Shown here piece by piece: positions 52,467-61,700 of a stretch of 64,000 nt of DNA. The DNA lies in the NCBI GenBank assembly GCA_963843945.1, contig CAWJMF010000002.1, positions 62,001-126,000 on the forward strand, in the 5' to 3' direction. The notes beneath the pieces are model-generated. The model had not been told where the DNA came from, did no database searches, and was given only the letters and a program-made list of their open reading frames with translations. The position numbers and the translations under genes are program-made. Every line of letters begins with the position of its first letter. Position 1 is the stretch's first letter. Source of the stretch: CAWJMF01 sp963843945. GTDB taxonomy: Bacteria; Vulcanimicrobiota; Vulcanimicrobiia; Vulcanimicrobiales; Vulcanimicrobiaceae.

Positions 52467-53327
52467 CTAGGCGAGAGCTGAGGGGGGGATGCCGAGGGCG
52501 TGGGCGGCGACGGCTTGGAGGGCGGCGCGCGGGACGAGACCGATCGTCTCGCTGCGCTCGACGGCGATGCCGCGGCGCGCAGCGTTGCGGCGGATGAATT
52601 CGAAGACGCGCTGGAGCGGAACGGCGGCGGGGTCGGTCAAGTTGCACGAGACTTGTACGCGATCCGGACCGAGGCTGATGCCGAGGGCGCGTACGGTGCG
52701 GAGGCCGCCGTTGCGTTCGCGCAGCGCGCGTGCGATGGCGCGGGCCGCGTCGAGGTTGCCGCTAGCGAGGACGACGTTGAAGGCGATGAGGACGTCGCGC
52801 GCGCCGACGGCGATCGAACCGGCGCTGGGGTGCGCGGGTACGTCGCCGGTGTCAGGCGGACCGGTCGGGTGCGGGCCGGCGACGAGGCCTTCGAATTGGC
52901 CGGCGCGCACGTCGGCGAGCAAACGGCGTTTCGGGTTGGTGGCGGCTTCGCCGTAGAACATCGCCGGGACGCCGGTGCGCTCCCAGATGCGCGCGGCGGT
53001 TTCGCGGGCCAGTTCGACGGCTTCGCGCATGGGCGTTCCGTCGAGCGGAACGAACGGCAAGACGTCGAGGGCTCCGATGCGCGGATGCGCGCCGCGGTGC
53101 CGGCGCAGGTCGATGCGCGCGGTGGTGACTTCGGCGAGGGCGAGGGCAGCGCGGCCGACTTCGTCGCGCGGGCCGAAGAACGTGAAGACCGTGCGGTTGT
53201 GAACGGGATCGCTGGTGCGATGCGCGAGCAGTGCGCCCGCCCTTTCGATCGCGCTCGCGCAGGCGTCGACGATCGCCGGGTCGCGGCCTTCGGAGACGTT
53301 GGGGACGCACTCGAACAGCGCCGGCAC
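52467..53327 (-). CDS. Glutamate formimidoyltransferase-like protein (FTCD N-terminal domains)
   Basis: A 286-residue stand-alone formiminotransferase. It has FECVPNVSEGRDPAIVDACA at the N-terminus, RRHRGAHPRIGALDVLPFVP with the catalytic His, and a C-terminal subdomain VLIAFNVVLASGNLDAARAI. The enzyme moves a formimino group from formiminoglutamate to tetrahydrofolate in histidine breakdown; no hut genes are nearby, so a formate-to-folate role is possible. The cyclodeaminase half is absent. GTG 53327 is one base after the radA stop. Confidence 0.9.
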   Translation of the reverse strand: MPALFECVPNVSEGRDPAIVDACASAIERAGALLAHRTSDPVHNRTVFTFFGPRDEVGRAALALAEVTTARIDLRRHRGAHPRIGALDVLPFVPLDGTPMREAVELARETAARIWERTGVPAMFYGEAATNPKRRLLADVRAGQFEGLVAGPHPTGPPDTGDVPAHPSAGSIAVGARDVLIAFNVVLASGNLDAARAIARALRERNGGLRTVRALGISLGPDRVQVSCNLTDPAAVPLQRVFEFIRRNAARRGIAVERSETIGLVPRAALQAVAAHALGIPPSALA

Positions 53328-53328
53328 C

Positions 53329-54684
53329 TCAGCCGAGCACGGCCGCGATCGCGCGCGCGACGTCGGGGACCGCGATCGCGTCGCCGCCCGGATCTTTCGC
53401 GCCCCCGGGTGGTGCGACGATCGTTTCGAAGCCCAGCTTGCGAGCCTCGGCGATGCGCCGCGCGCGCTGCGCGACCGGGCGCACTTCGCCGGAGAGTCCG
53501 AGCTCGCCGAATGCCGCGCTCGCCGGCGGCAGCGGAATTCCGCGGAAGGCCGAAGCGACGGCCAGCGCGATGCCGAGATCCGCTGCCGGTTCGACGACGC
53601 GCAAACCGCCCGCGACCGAGGCGTAGACGTCGAACGCGCCGAGATGCAAACCGGCGCGCCGTTCGAGTACCGCCAAGATCATCGCGAGCCGGGCCCGATC
53701 GAGGTTCGCGGCGAGGCGCTGCGGCGTGCCGTAGGCCGTCTCGCCGACCAGCGCTTGAATCTCGACGAGCACCGGGCGCGAACCGACGATGCCCGCCACG
53801 ACGCACGAGCCGCTCGGCCGTTCGCGGCTGCGCGCCCCGCCGAGAAAAAGTTGGGACGGGTTGCGCACTTCGTGCAGACCGCGTTCGTCCATGGCGAACA
53901 CGCAGATCTCGTCGGCGCTGCCGAAGCGGTTTTTGTGCGCGCGTACGATGCGATGCTCCGCGCCGTTATCGCCCTCGAAGTAAAGCACGGTGTCGACGAG
54001 GTGCTCGAGCAGCCGCGGGCCCGCGATCGAACCGTCTTTGGTGACGTGGCCGACGAGGAAGGTCGCGCAGCCGGTCGCCTTCGCGAACGTCATCAGCGCC
54101 GCGGCGCAGTCGCGCACTTGCGCGACGCTCCCGGCGAAGGATTCGACCTCCGGCAGCGACATCGTTTGGATCGAATCGACGATCAGCGCCCGCGGCCGCA
54201 GCGTTTCGAGCTGCTCGAGGATCGCGCGCAGATCGGTCTCGGGGTACAGCAAAAGTTCGTCTGCCGCGCCGAGGCGAGCCGCGCGAAGCTTGGTTTGTGC
54301 CGCCGATTCCTCGCCGCAAACGTAAACGGTCGGTCCGGCCTGCCGTGCCAAGTGAGTTGCGATCTGCAGCAGCAGGGTCGATTTGCCGGCACCGGGCGGT
54401 CCGCCCAGCAGCACGAGGCTGCCGGGTACGATGCCGCCGCCGAGCAGCGCGTCGAATTCGGCGAAGCCGCTGGAGATGCGTTCGGTGTGAGCCGGCGCGA
54501 CGTCCGCTAAGCGGACGGGTGCGACCAGCGCGCTCGGACGGCGCAGCGCGCCGGCGCGCGGCTTTGCGGGAAGAGGAGCCTCGGCGAACGTGTTCCAGGC
54601 TTCACATGCCGGGCAGCGCCCCAGCCAGCGCGTCGACTCGTGTCCGCACGCCGAGCAAAAGAAGAGCGTCCGCGCTTTAGCCAT
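53329..54684 (-). CDS. radA: DNA repair protein RadA
   Basis: A 451-residue RadA/Sms, a branch-migration helicase in recombinational repair. An N-terminal C4 zinc finger (FCSACGHESTRWLGRCPACE) is followed by the RecA-like ATPase with Walker A LGGPPGAGKSTLLLQIA and ALIVDSIQTM, then the RadA-specific AHKNRFGSADEI. The C-terminal Lon-protease-like domain has AVASAFRGIPLPPASAAFGE and GLSGEVRPV. The length is normal. It is transcribed ahead of the ftcD-like gene with one base between. Confidence 0.96.
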   Translation of the reverse strand: MAKARTLFFCSACGHESTRWLGRCPACEAWNTFAEAPLPAKPRAGALRRPSALVAPVRLADVAPAHTERISSGFAEFDALLGGGIVPGSLVLLGGPPGAGKSTLLLQIATHLARQAGPTVYVCGEESAAQTKLRAARLGAADELLLYPETDLRAILEQLETLRPRALIVDSIQTMSLPEVESFAGSVAQVRDCAAALMTFAKATGCATFLVGHVTKDGSIAGPRLLEHLVDTVLYFEGDNGAEHRIVRAHKNRFGSADEICVFAMDERGLHEVRNPSQLFLGGARSRERPSGSCVVAGIVGSRPVLVEIQALVGETAYGTPQRLAANLDRARLAMILAVLERRAGLHLGAFDVYASVAGGLRVVEPAADLGIALAVASAFRGIPLPPASAAFGELGLSGEVRPVAQRARRIAEARKLGFETIVAPPGGAKDPGGDAIAVPDVARAIAAVLG

Positions 54685-54742
54685 GCGGGATGCGTTCGGA
54701 CGCGAAGATGCGAGTTCCCGAAGCGCCTAGCCGCGCTGGGCG

Positions 54743-55534
54743 CTAGCGATGGCCGCCGGAGAACCCGCGCCCGCCGCCGGACGAACCGTGGTAACCGCCC
54801 GTCGAGCCGTGGTAGCCGCCGCCGTTCGAACCGTTCCAGCCCCCGTTCGAGCCGTGCCATCCGCCGCCACCGTACGGGTTCGCCGGATTGTGGTAGCCGC
54901 CGCCCCAGCCGTAGCCGCCGCGGTAGCCGTAGCCGTAGTAGCCGCCACGATATCCATAATATCCGCCGTAGTACCCGCCGCGATACCCGTAGTAGCCGCC
55001 GTAATACGGCCAGAGGGAACCGAAGGCGAAGCCGATCCCGAAAGCTGCGACGGGATAATACCAAGGATAGTAGCCGCCGTAATATGCCCCGCCGTAGTAC
55101 CCGCCGCCGTAATAGGGATAACCGTAACCGTAACCGTAGGCCGGCGCCGGGCCAGCTCCGGTGTCGTTCGTTATCGTGTACGGCGTGTCGATCTGCAGCG
55201 CGACGAAGATCTTGCCCGCGGTGTAGCCGGTGATCGTGACGCGCATGCCCTCGATCAAGCGCAATCCAGTGGGATTGATGATCGTACCGTCACGCAGTTG
55301 CACGCTGTCGACGAAGCCGCGATCGTCGTTGAGCGCGAGCGCGTACTTGCCGTCGAACGACGCAATCGAACCGGTGATGGTTTCGTGCACGGGGGCGGGC
55401 CGGGCGTACGTGGGCAAGGCTCCGGACGCCGCTTGCGCGGTTGCAACGCTCGGCAAAACGACGGCGACGAGCGTCAAGCTCACCGCAAGTTTCCTGAGGG
55501 CCGAACGCGCAAAAGCGAGCATGGTAATTTTCAT
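54743..55534 (-). CDS. Secreted Gly/Tyr/Ser-rich repetitive protein
   Basis: A 263-residue protein. Sec signal (RKLAVSLTLVAVVLPSVATA), then a ~90-residue OB-like domain (TGSIASFDGKYALALNDDRG, MRVTITGYTAGKIFVALQID). From about residue 130 there is a low-complexity tail of YYGG/YGYRGG repeats followed by HGSNGG/HGSTGG repeats ending FSGGHR. A hydrophobic interruption (PVAAFGIGFAFGSLWP) may be membrane-associated. It looks like a structural or adhesive envelope/matrix protein. AGGAGA four bases before ATG 55534 fixes the start. The repeat DNA makes long spurious open frames on the other strand. Confidence 0.82.
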   Translation of the reverse strand: MKITMLAFARSALRKLAVSLTLVAVVLPSVATAQAASGALPTYARPAPVHETITGSIASFDGKYALALNDDRGFVDSVQLRDGTIINPTGLRLIEGMRVTITGYTAGKIFVALQIDTPYTITNDTGAGPAPAYGYGYGYPYYGGGYYGGAYYGGYYPWYYPVAAFGIGFAFGSLWPYYGGYYGYRGGYYGGYYGYRGGYYGYGYRGGYGWGGGYHNPANPYGGGGWHGSNGGWNGSNGGGYHGSTGGYHGSSGGGRGFSGGHR

Positions 55535-55618
55535 CTTTCTCCTAACGCGCGAAGCGGCCCTGGAGTGCCCTTGGCGTTCAAGGTTTGGAGCCGGGCGGCG
55601 AGAACGCTGGCGCACGCA

Positions 55619-56302
55619 ATGAGTGGCTTCGCGCACGTCGCGATCGACGGCCCGGCGGGCAGCGGGAAGACGACCGTCGCGCGAGCCTTGGCGCGCCGGC
55701 TGGGAATGCTCTACCTCGATACCGGCGCGATGTATCGGGCGGTAGCGCTGGCCGCGCTGCGCGCGAAAATCGATCCCGGAGACGAGGCCGCCGTCGAGCG
55801 GCTGGCGCGCGAAAAGCCCATCCGGGTCGTTTCCGATGCGGCCGTCCCGCGCGGCTACCGCGTCTTCGCCGGGCTCGACGAGTTCGGCGACGAGCTCGAG
55901 AGCAGCGAGGTAAACCGCGTCGTTTCGCAGGTTGCGGCCTTTCCGCGGGTCCGCGACCTGATGGTCGCGCGCCAACGCGAGATCGCCGCGGGCGGACCGG
56001 TCGTCATGGCCGGCCGCGACATCGGAACCGTCGTCCTGCCCGACGCCCCGGTTAAAGTCTACTTGACGGCGTCGCCCGACGCGCGCGTGGCGCGCCGCTT
56101 CGCCGAGATGAGCGAGCGCGGGGCGGCCGTCGGCGCCGAGGAGTTGCGCGCCCAGATGGGCGAGCGCGACCGGCTCGACGAGAGCCGGGCGGTGGCGCCG
56201 CTCCGGGCCGCGCCGGGAGCGACCGTCATCGACTCGAGCCGGCTGAGCGTGGACCAGGTCGTCGACCGGATTGCGGCCTTGGTTGCCGAGGCAGCCGGGT
56301 GA
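55619..56302 (+). CDS. cmk: Cytidylate kinase
   Basis: A 227-residue (d)CMP kinase. Walker A IDGPAGSGKTTVARALARRL, then LYLDTGAMYRAVALAALR, the CMP-binding AGRDIGTVVLPDAPVKVYLT and the lid DARVARRFAEM. The GTGA overlap between its stop and plsC starts a tightly coupled run cmk-plsC-ispH. ATG 55619 gives the usual N-terminus; longer frames upstream run antisense to the Gly/Tyr-rich gene and were discarded. Confidence 0.95.
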   Translation: MSGFAHVAIDGPAGSGKTTVARALARRLGMLYLDTGAMYRAVALAALRAKIDPGDEAAVERLAREKPIRVVSDAAVPRGYRVFAGLDEFGDELESSEVNRVVSQVAAFPRVRDLMVARQREIAAGGPVVMAGRDIGTVVLPDAPVKVYLTASPDARVARRFAEMSERGAAVGAEELRAQMGERDRLDESRAVAPLRAAPGATVIDSSRLSVDQVVDRIAALVAEAAG

Positions 56303-56889
56303 ATCTCCCCTTTTATGCCTTCAGCCGTGGCCTGCTGCGCCTGATCCTCCGGCTGGTTTGGCGTCTGCGGGTGATCGGTGCCGAGAACGTGCCCCTCAGC
56401 GGGCCGCTGATCGTGGCCTGCAACCACGTCTCGTACTTCGATCCGCCGGCGCTGGGCTCGGCGGCACCGCGTCCGTTACGGTACATGGCGAAGGCCGAGC
56501 TCTTCAAGATCCCGGTCCTTGGGCCGGCGATCGCCGCCTTGGGCGCCTACCCCGTCGACCGCTCGCGCGGCGACGTCTCGGCGATCAAGCGCTCCCTCGA
56601 CGTGCTGCGCACCGGCGCCGCTTTGGGTATCTTTCCCGAAGGGACGCGCAATCCGAGCGGGTCGATCCGGGCGCAGCAGGGGGTGGCGTTGCTCGCCACC
56701 CTGTCGGGGGCCACGGTGCTGCCCGCCTACATCGACGGCAGCGCGCAGGCCCGGCGCTTGCACCGCATCACGGTCGTCTTCGGCGAACCGATGCGATTCG
56801 AGCGCACCCAGAAAGCGAGGCGCGAGGACTTGGCGAAGCATACGGATGAGATCATGAACCGCGTTTTCGCGCTCCGAGAGAGGCTCTAG
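56299..56889 (+). CDS. plsC: 1-acyl-sn-glycerol-3-phosphate acyltransferase
   Basis: A 196-residue PlsC-type membrane acyltransferase making phosphatidic acid. An N-terminal hydrophobic helix (FSRGLLRLILRLVW) precedes the HX4D motif CNHVSYFDPPALGS. FPEGTRNPSG (glycerophosphate binding) and ATVLPAYIDGS follow. It is short but complete. The GTG start overlaps the cmk stop; its TAG overlaps the ispH GTG. The cmk-plsC-ispH order is common in Firmicutes-like genomes. Confidence 0.93.
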   Translation: MNLPFYAFSRGLLRLILRLVWRLRVIGAENVPLSGPLIVACNHVSYFDPPALGSAAPRPLRYMAKAELFKIPVLGPAIAALGAYPVDRSRGDVSAIKRSLDVLRTGAALGIFPEGTRNPSGSIRAQQGVALLATLSGATVLPAYIDGSAQARRLHRITVVFGEPMRFERTQKARREDLAKHTDEIMNRVFALRERL

Positions 56890-57731
56890 TGCAGATCAAG
56901 AAGGCCAAGACCCAAGGGTTCTGCTTCGGCGTGGCCATCACGGTGAAGAAGGCCGAAGAGACCGTCGCCTCGGCCGGCAAGGTCACGACGCTGGGCCACA
57001 TCGTGCACAACCCGCAAATGGTGCGCTCGTTCGAAGAGAAGGGACTGCGCAACGCCCTCTCCGTCGACGAGGTCGACTCCGGGACGCTCTTCGTGCGCGC
57101 GCACGGCCTGCCCGTCGAAGTCTTCGAGAAGGCCAATCAAAAGGGACTGCAAATCGTCGACGCGACCTGCCCGATGGTTACGAAAATTCACGTGCAGGCG
57201 GAGAAGCTGCGCGCCGACGGCTACAAGATTCTCGTCGTCGGCGATCCCAACCATCCCGAGGTCAAGGGCACGCTGAGCCACGTGCCCGGCGCGTGGTGCA
57301 TTCAAAGCCCCGGCGACGTCGATGCGCTGCCGCGCGCGAGCAAGGTGGGCGTCGTCGTGCAATCGACCTGGTCGGGCGCGGGCTTCACGGAGATCGTTCA
57401 AAAGCTCAGCTCGAAGTATTACGAAGTGCGAGCGGTCAACACGATCTGCACCGACACGCACAACCGGCAATTCGAGGCGGCCCAGCTCGCCAAGGAAGTC
57501 GAAGTGATGGTCGTCGTCGGCGGCAAGACCTCGGCCAACACGAAGCACCTCGCCGACCTGGCCGCGACGCAGGGCGCGCGCTCGTACCATATCGAGGGTC
57601 CGGACGAATTGCAGCCGCACTGGTTCGAAGGCGTCGCCGTTGCGGGTCTGATGTCGGGCGCGTCGACGCCCGGCTGGCTCGTCGATCGCGTCGAGGAGCG
57701 CATGGAGGCACTCAGCCGTCGAGCTAGTTAG
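56889..57731 (+). CDS. ispH: 4-hydroxy-3-methylbut-2-enyl diphosphate reductase
   Basis: A 280-residue iron-sulphur enzyme, last step of the MEP isoprenoid pathway. The three cluster Cys are in QGFCFGVAI, DATCPMVTK and VNTICTDTHNRQ; substrate residues include LGHIVHNPQ, VRAHGLP, GDPNHPEVKGT and LMSGASTPGWLV. The length is typical. The GTG start shares its G with the plsC stop (TAGTG). The next gene, a polyprenyl synthetase, uses the IPP/DMAPP it makes. Confidence 0.97.
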   Translation: MQIKKAKTQGFCFGVAITVKKAEETVASAGKVTTLGHIVHNPQMVRSFEEKGLRNALSVDEVDSGTLFVRAHGLPVEVFEKANQKGLQIVDATCPMVTKIHVQAEKLRADGYKILVVGDPNHPEVKGTLSHVPGAWCIQSPGDVDALPRASKVGVVVQSTWSGAGFTEIVQKLSSKYYEVRAVNTICTDTHNRQFEAAQLAKEVEVMVVVGGKTSANTKHLADLAATQGARSYHIEGPDELQPHWFEGVAVAGLMSGASTPGWLVDRVEERMEALSRRAS

Positions 57732-57795
57732 CGTTATCGAGGCCCATCTCGCGCGCACGATCGAGCGGCACCGCGGATCGTCTCCGATTTACGAG

Positions 57796-58710
57796 ATGAT
57801 CCGCTATCATTTCGGTTACCACACGCCCGGAAAGGCCATGTCCGGCAAGCGCCTGCGTCCGCAGCTGCTGCTGCGCACGGCGCTAGCGGAGGGCGGGACC
57901 GTCGAATGTGCGCTGGACGCAGCGGTGGCAATCGAGATCCTGCACAACTATTCGCTCGTACATGACGATATTGAAGACGGCGACGAACTGCGCCACGGGC
58001 GCACCACGATCTGGGCGCAGTTCGGGATTCCGCACGGAATCAACGCGGGCGACGCCCTGTGCGCCATCAGCTATCTCACCCTGCTGCACGAGGAGGCCGT
58101 CGTTCCGAGCAACCGCGTGGTCGAGATGTTGCAGGTGCTCCACGAAGCGAACTTGCTCATGTGTGAAGGTCAGGGTCTGGACATCAGCTTCGAGACGCTG
58201 CCCACGGTCTCGATGGACCAATACCTCGAGATGATCGCGGGAAAAACGGGCGCGCTGTTCGCGGCGTCGTGCGAACTCGGCGCGCTAGCCGCCGGCGCCG
58301 AACCCGAACGCGCCGCCGAGTACGCCAAGCTCGGGCGCGCCTACGGCCGCGCCTTCCAAATTCGTGACGACGTGTTGGGCACGTGGGGCTTGAGCAGCGT
58401 CACGGGAAAACCGAGCGGCGCCGACATCGCGCGCCGCAAGTGGAGCTTCCCGGTCGTCTGGGCCCTGGAAACGCCGCCTTCGGCCGACCGCGACATCGTC
58501 GCGCGGGCCTACGAGCGCTGCTCGCGGCTCGGGCTCGAAGGCGTTCCCGAAGTGATCGGCGCGCTCGAGCGCTTGGGCGCGCGCGTCGCCGCCGACGAGA
58601 TGCACGACCGCGCGCTGGCCGAAGCCGACGAAATCGCGGCCCGGGCTTCGCTCGATCGCGAGAACGCGGTCCGCGATTTCCTCGCCCTCGGAGCGCGGCG
58701 CGTTGCGTAG
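57796..58710 (+). CDS. Polyprenyl (isoprenyl) diphosphate synthase
   Basis: An all-helical trans-prenyltransferase. The first Asp-rich motif is LVHDDIEDGDELRHGR (DDxxD). The second region is FQIRDDVLGTWG, with Gly where many family members have the last Asp; this DDxLG-W pattern with VTGKPSGADI and RRKWSFPVVWAL is known from a subfamily common in actinobacteria. From ATG 57796 the product is 304 residues but starts only 15 residues before GKRLRP. The frame stays open and protein-like upstream to about 57721 (IEAHLARTIERHRG) with no ATG, GTG or TTG, so the real start may be non-standard. Chain length of the product is unknown. Confidence 0.92.
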   Translation: MIRYHFGYHTPGKAMSGKRLRPQLLLRTALAEGGTVECALDAAVAIEILHNYSLVHDDIEDGDELRHGRTTIWAQFGIPHGINAGDALCAISYLTLLHEEAVVPSNRVVEMLQVLHEANLLMCEGQGLDISFETLPTVSMDQYLEMIAGKTGALFAASCELGALAAGAEPERAAEYAKLGRAYGRAFQIRDDVLGTWGLSSVTGKPSGADIARRKWSFPVVWALETPPSADRDIVARAYERCSRLGLEGVPEVIGALERLGARVAADEMHDRALAEADEIAARASLDRENAVRDFLALGARRVA

Positions 58711-61700
58711 CGCGGTGCGCGCGGCGAACCCCGCGGTCGAACGCGCCGATCGCTCGGCGCTGAGCGAAACGCTCGTCCTGGGGGCGATTCTTTTTGCCGG
58801 ATTTCTGATCCGGCTCCTTTTCATCCACGCCGACGGTTTCAAAAACGACGTCGGCACGTTCGAGTCGTGGGCCTTGACGCTGGCCGAGCATCCGCTGCGC
58901 GATTTCTACGACAAAGCCGGTTTCGCCGACTACCCGCCCGGCTATTTCTTCGTGCTCTGGGGCGTTGGGCACGCGTATAAGTTCTTGGTGCACGACGACC
59001 CCGGCTACGGGATCCTTAAGATCTTCGTCAAGCTCCCGGCGATCTTCATGGATCTAGTCGACGGGTATTTGATCTTCGCGATCGTGCGCCGCTTCGCGTC
59101 GCTGGCCTGGTCCTTCGCCGCGATGGCGCTGTTCGTGTTCAATCCGGCCGTCATCTTCATCTCGGCGTACTGGGGACAGGTCGACTCGGTTGCGGCGGGC
59201 ATGACGCTGGCTTCACTGCTCCTGATCGTCAACGCCGATCGCGCGAGCCGAAACGCGCTCTCGCTCTACGTCGTGTTCGCCTGGCTCACGCTCGCCTATT
59301 CGATTCTGATCAAACCGCCCGCGATCGTCGTCGTACCGCTCTTGTTGGCTTTTCCGTTCGCAACGCGCGACGGCGCCGCACGCGTCGCGCGTTTGCGCGC
59401 GACGGGGCTCGGGATCTTGGCGGCGCTGGTTCTCGCCTACGACGTCGCGATCGCCTTTCACCCGGTCCTCAATCCGATTGCCGAGTTCAGGTGGCTCTAC
59501 GAGCGCTACGCCTACGCCAGCGGGGTCTACGCCTACAGTTCGGTTAACGCGTTCAACCTCTACGCGCTGGTCCACCACTTCTGGGAATCGGACACGCAGC
59601 TCGTTCCGGACTGGGTGCTGTTCGACCGGCACGTCGGGCTGCCGCAGTACGTCTGGGGCATCTTGCTGTTGCTGGTCGCCGCGGGCCTGGTCGTATCGCG
59701 CTTCGTGCAGCGGCGCGAGATCGTCGCCTTGCTCGAAGGCGCGATGATCCTGTCGCTCGGGTACTTCGTGCTTTCGACCCGGATGCACGAGCGCTACATC
59801 TTCAACGCGGTCGCGCTGGCGGTTCCGCTCGTGTTCTACCGGCGGCGCTACCTCTATGCGGCCTTCATTCTGTCGGCGACGCTGCTCGGGAACCTGCTCT
59901 ATTCGCTCGACTACCTCTACGTCATGGATGCAAAGATTCAGGGCGTGGACGCGGGCAATCTCATGCCGTTCTTGAGCCGGCCGGCGGCGTTCGCGAACGT
60001 GCTGACGTTCTTCTACTTGGGCTACGTCTACCTCGGCTCGGGCAGCGACGTGCTGGACCGCGTCGACGTGGGCGGGCTGGCCGCGCGCGCGGGCCAAACG
60101 GTCCGGCGCTGGTTCGCTCCGCTCGAAGGCATCAGCGCGATGACGGTGCGCGACTGGGCGATCGCGGGGGGCATGAGCGCCGCCTCGTTCGTCTTGACCT
60201 TCGTCAACTATTGGTTTCCGGCGGAGAAGATCTTCGACGAAATCTACTACGCGCGCGCCGGTGAAGAATATCTGCAGCACCGCGAGATCTTCGAGTTCAC
60301 CCATCCCCCGTTGACGAAACTCCTCATCACCTTCTCGATGATGCTGTTCGGCGGCATGCACGGGCTAGGCGACACCTCGTGGGGCTGGCGCTTCATGAAC
60401 CTCGTCGTCGGCGCGCTCATGGTGCTGGTGCTGTACTGCTTCGCCAAGCGCATGTTGGGCTCGACGCTCTTTGCCTCGCTCGCCGCCGGGTTCTTACTTT
60501 TCGACGGCTTTCATTTCGCGCAGTCGCGAATCGCCACGCCCGAAATCACCGTCGCGTTTTTCTCGCTGCTGACGCTCTACGCGTTCTACCGCTATTGGAT
60601 CGCGAGCCAAGTCCGCATCAGCCCCCGCCTCGAAGCGCCGGTGATCAGGGCGAGCTTCGGAGCGATCGGGATCGCGACGCTGCTCGCGCTGGTCTTGACC
60701 TTCGCGGTAGCGCACAGCCAGAGCGCGGCGGCGCGCATCGTGGCCTTCCTTTACTTCGAACTGGCCGGGTACTTGGCGGTGCGCGTCTTCCTGCCGCGGC
60801 TCTTGAAGCCGGCCGACCTCGTTTCGTACGCCGACGGCTCGTGCGTGCTCGAAGGGACGTTGGCCACGCCCGACGGCGGCCTCGTGCCGGCCGGCTCGCA
60901 GGCGATCGTTCCGGGCGAGACGACGCGCGTCGAGAAGGGCAAGCTCAGTTACGTCGAGCCGCCGCCGCGCATCGAATACGCGCGCGGCGGGACGATGAAG
61001 TACGCGACGCCCGAAGGCGAGGCGTCGTTTTCGCCCGACGGCCTCATGCAGACCGCCGACGCCACGATCGGCCGGCGGGACGCGCGCTTCTGGCTTTGGA
61101 TGCTGGCGCTGAGTGCGGGCTGCCTCGCCGCTTGCAAGTGGAACGGCCTCTTCGACTTCTTCGTGGTATGGTTCGTCGCCGGGCTCGTCGTCGCGCAGCC
61201 CTACTGGAGCGCGCTACTGCGCGCCATCGGACGGCCGGCCGAAATCCGCCCCGCCGTCATCGGAAACCCGCGCGGGTTCTCGCTCGACATCGTCATGGGG
61301 ACGATGCTGCTGGTCGCCGCCACGATCTACGTGCTCAGCTACATTCCGTACTTCTCGCTGGGTCACGGGCTCGGGGACCTGGTCGAATTGCAGAACGGCA
61401 TGTACTGGTATCACCACAACCTCAAAGCGACGCACCCGTACTCGTCGCAGTGGTGGCAGTGGCCGATCTTACAAATCCCCGTTTCGTACTACTACCACGA
61501 CTTCCGTACCGGAGCCGCCGTGCAAAACGGGGCCGCGTGTTGCGTCGGCGAGATTCTCGCGCTGCCCAATCCCGCCGTGTGGTGGCTCGGGCTCGTCTCG
61601 GTCCCGTACGTCGCCTGGCTCGCCTGGCGCGAGCGCACCAAGGGCTACATCCTGCTGATCGCCGCCTACGTGATCCAGTGGCTGCCCTGGATCGCCTCGC

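Noticed and set aside
54749..55618. N-terminal extension of cytidylate kinase and Ala/Val-rich plus-strand frame
   Set aside because: It is antisense to the Gly/Tyr repeats; cytidylate kinase starts normally at 55619.
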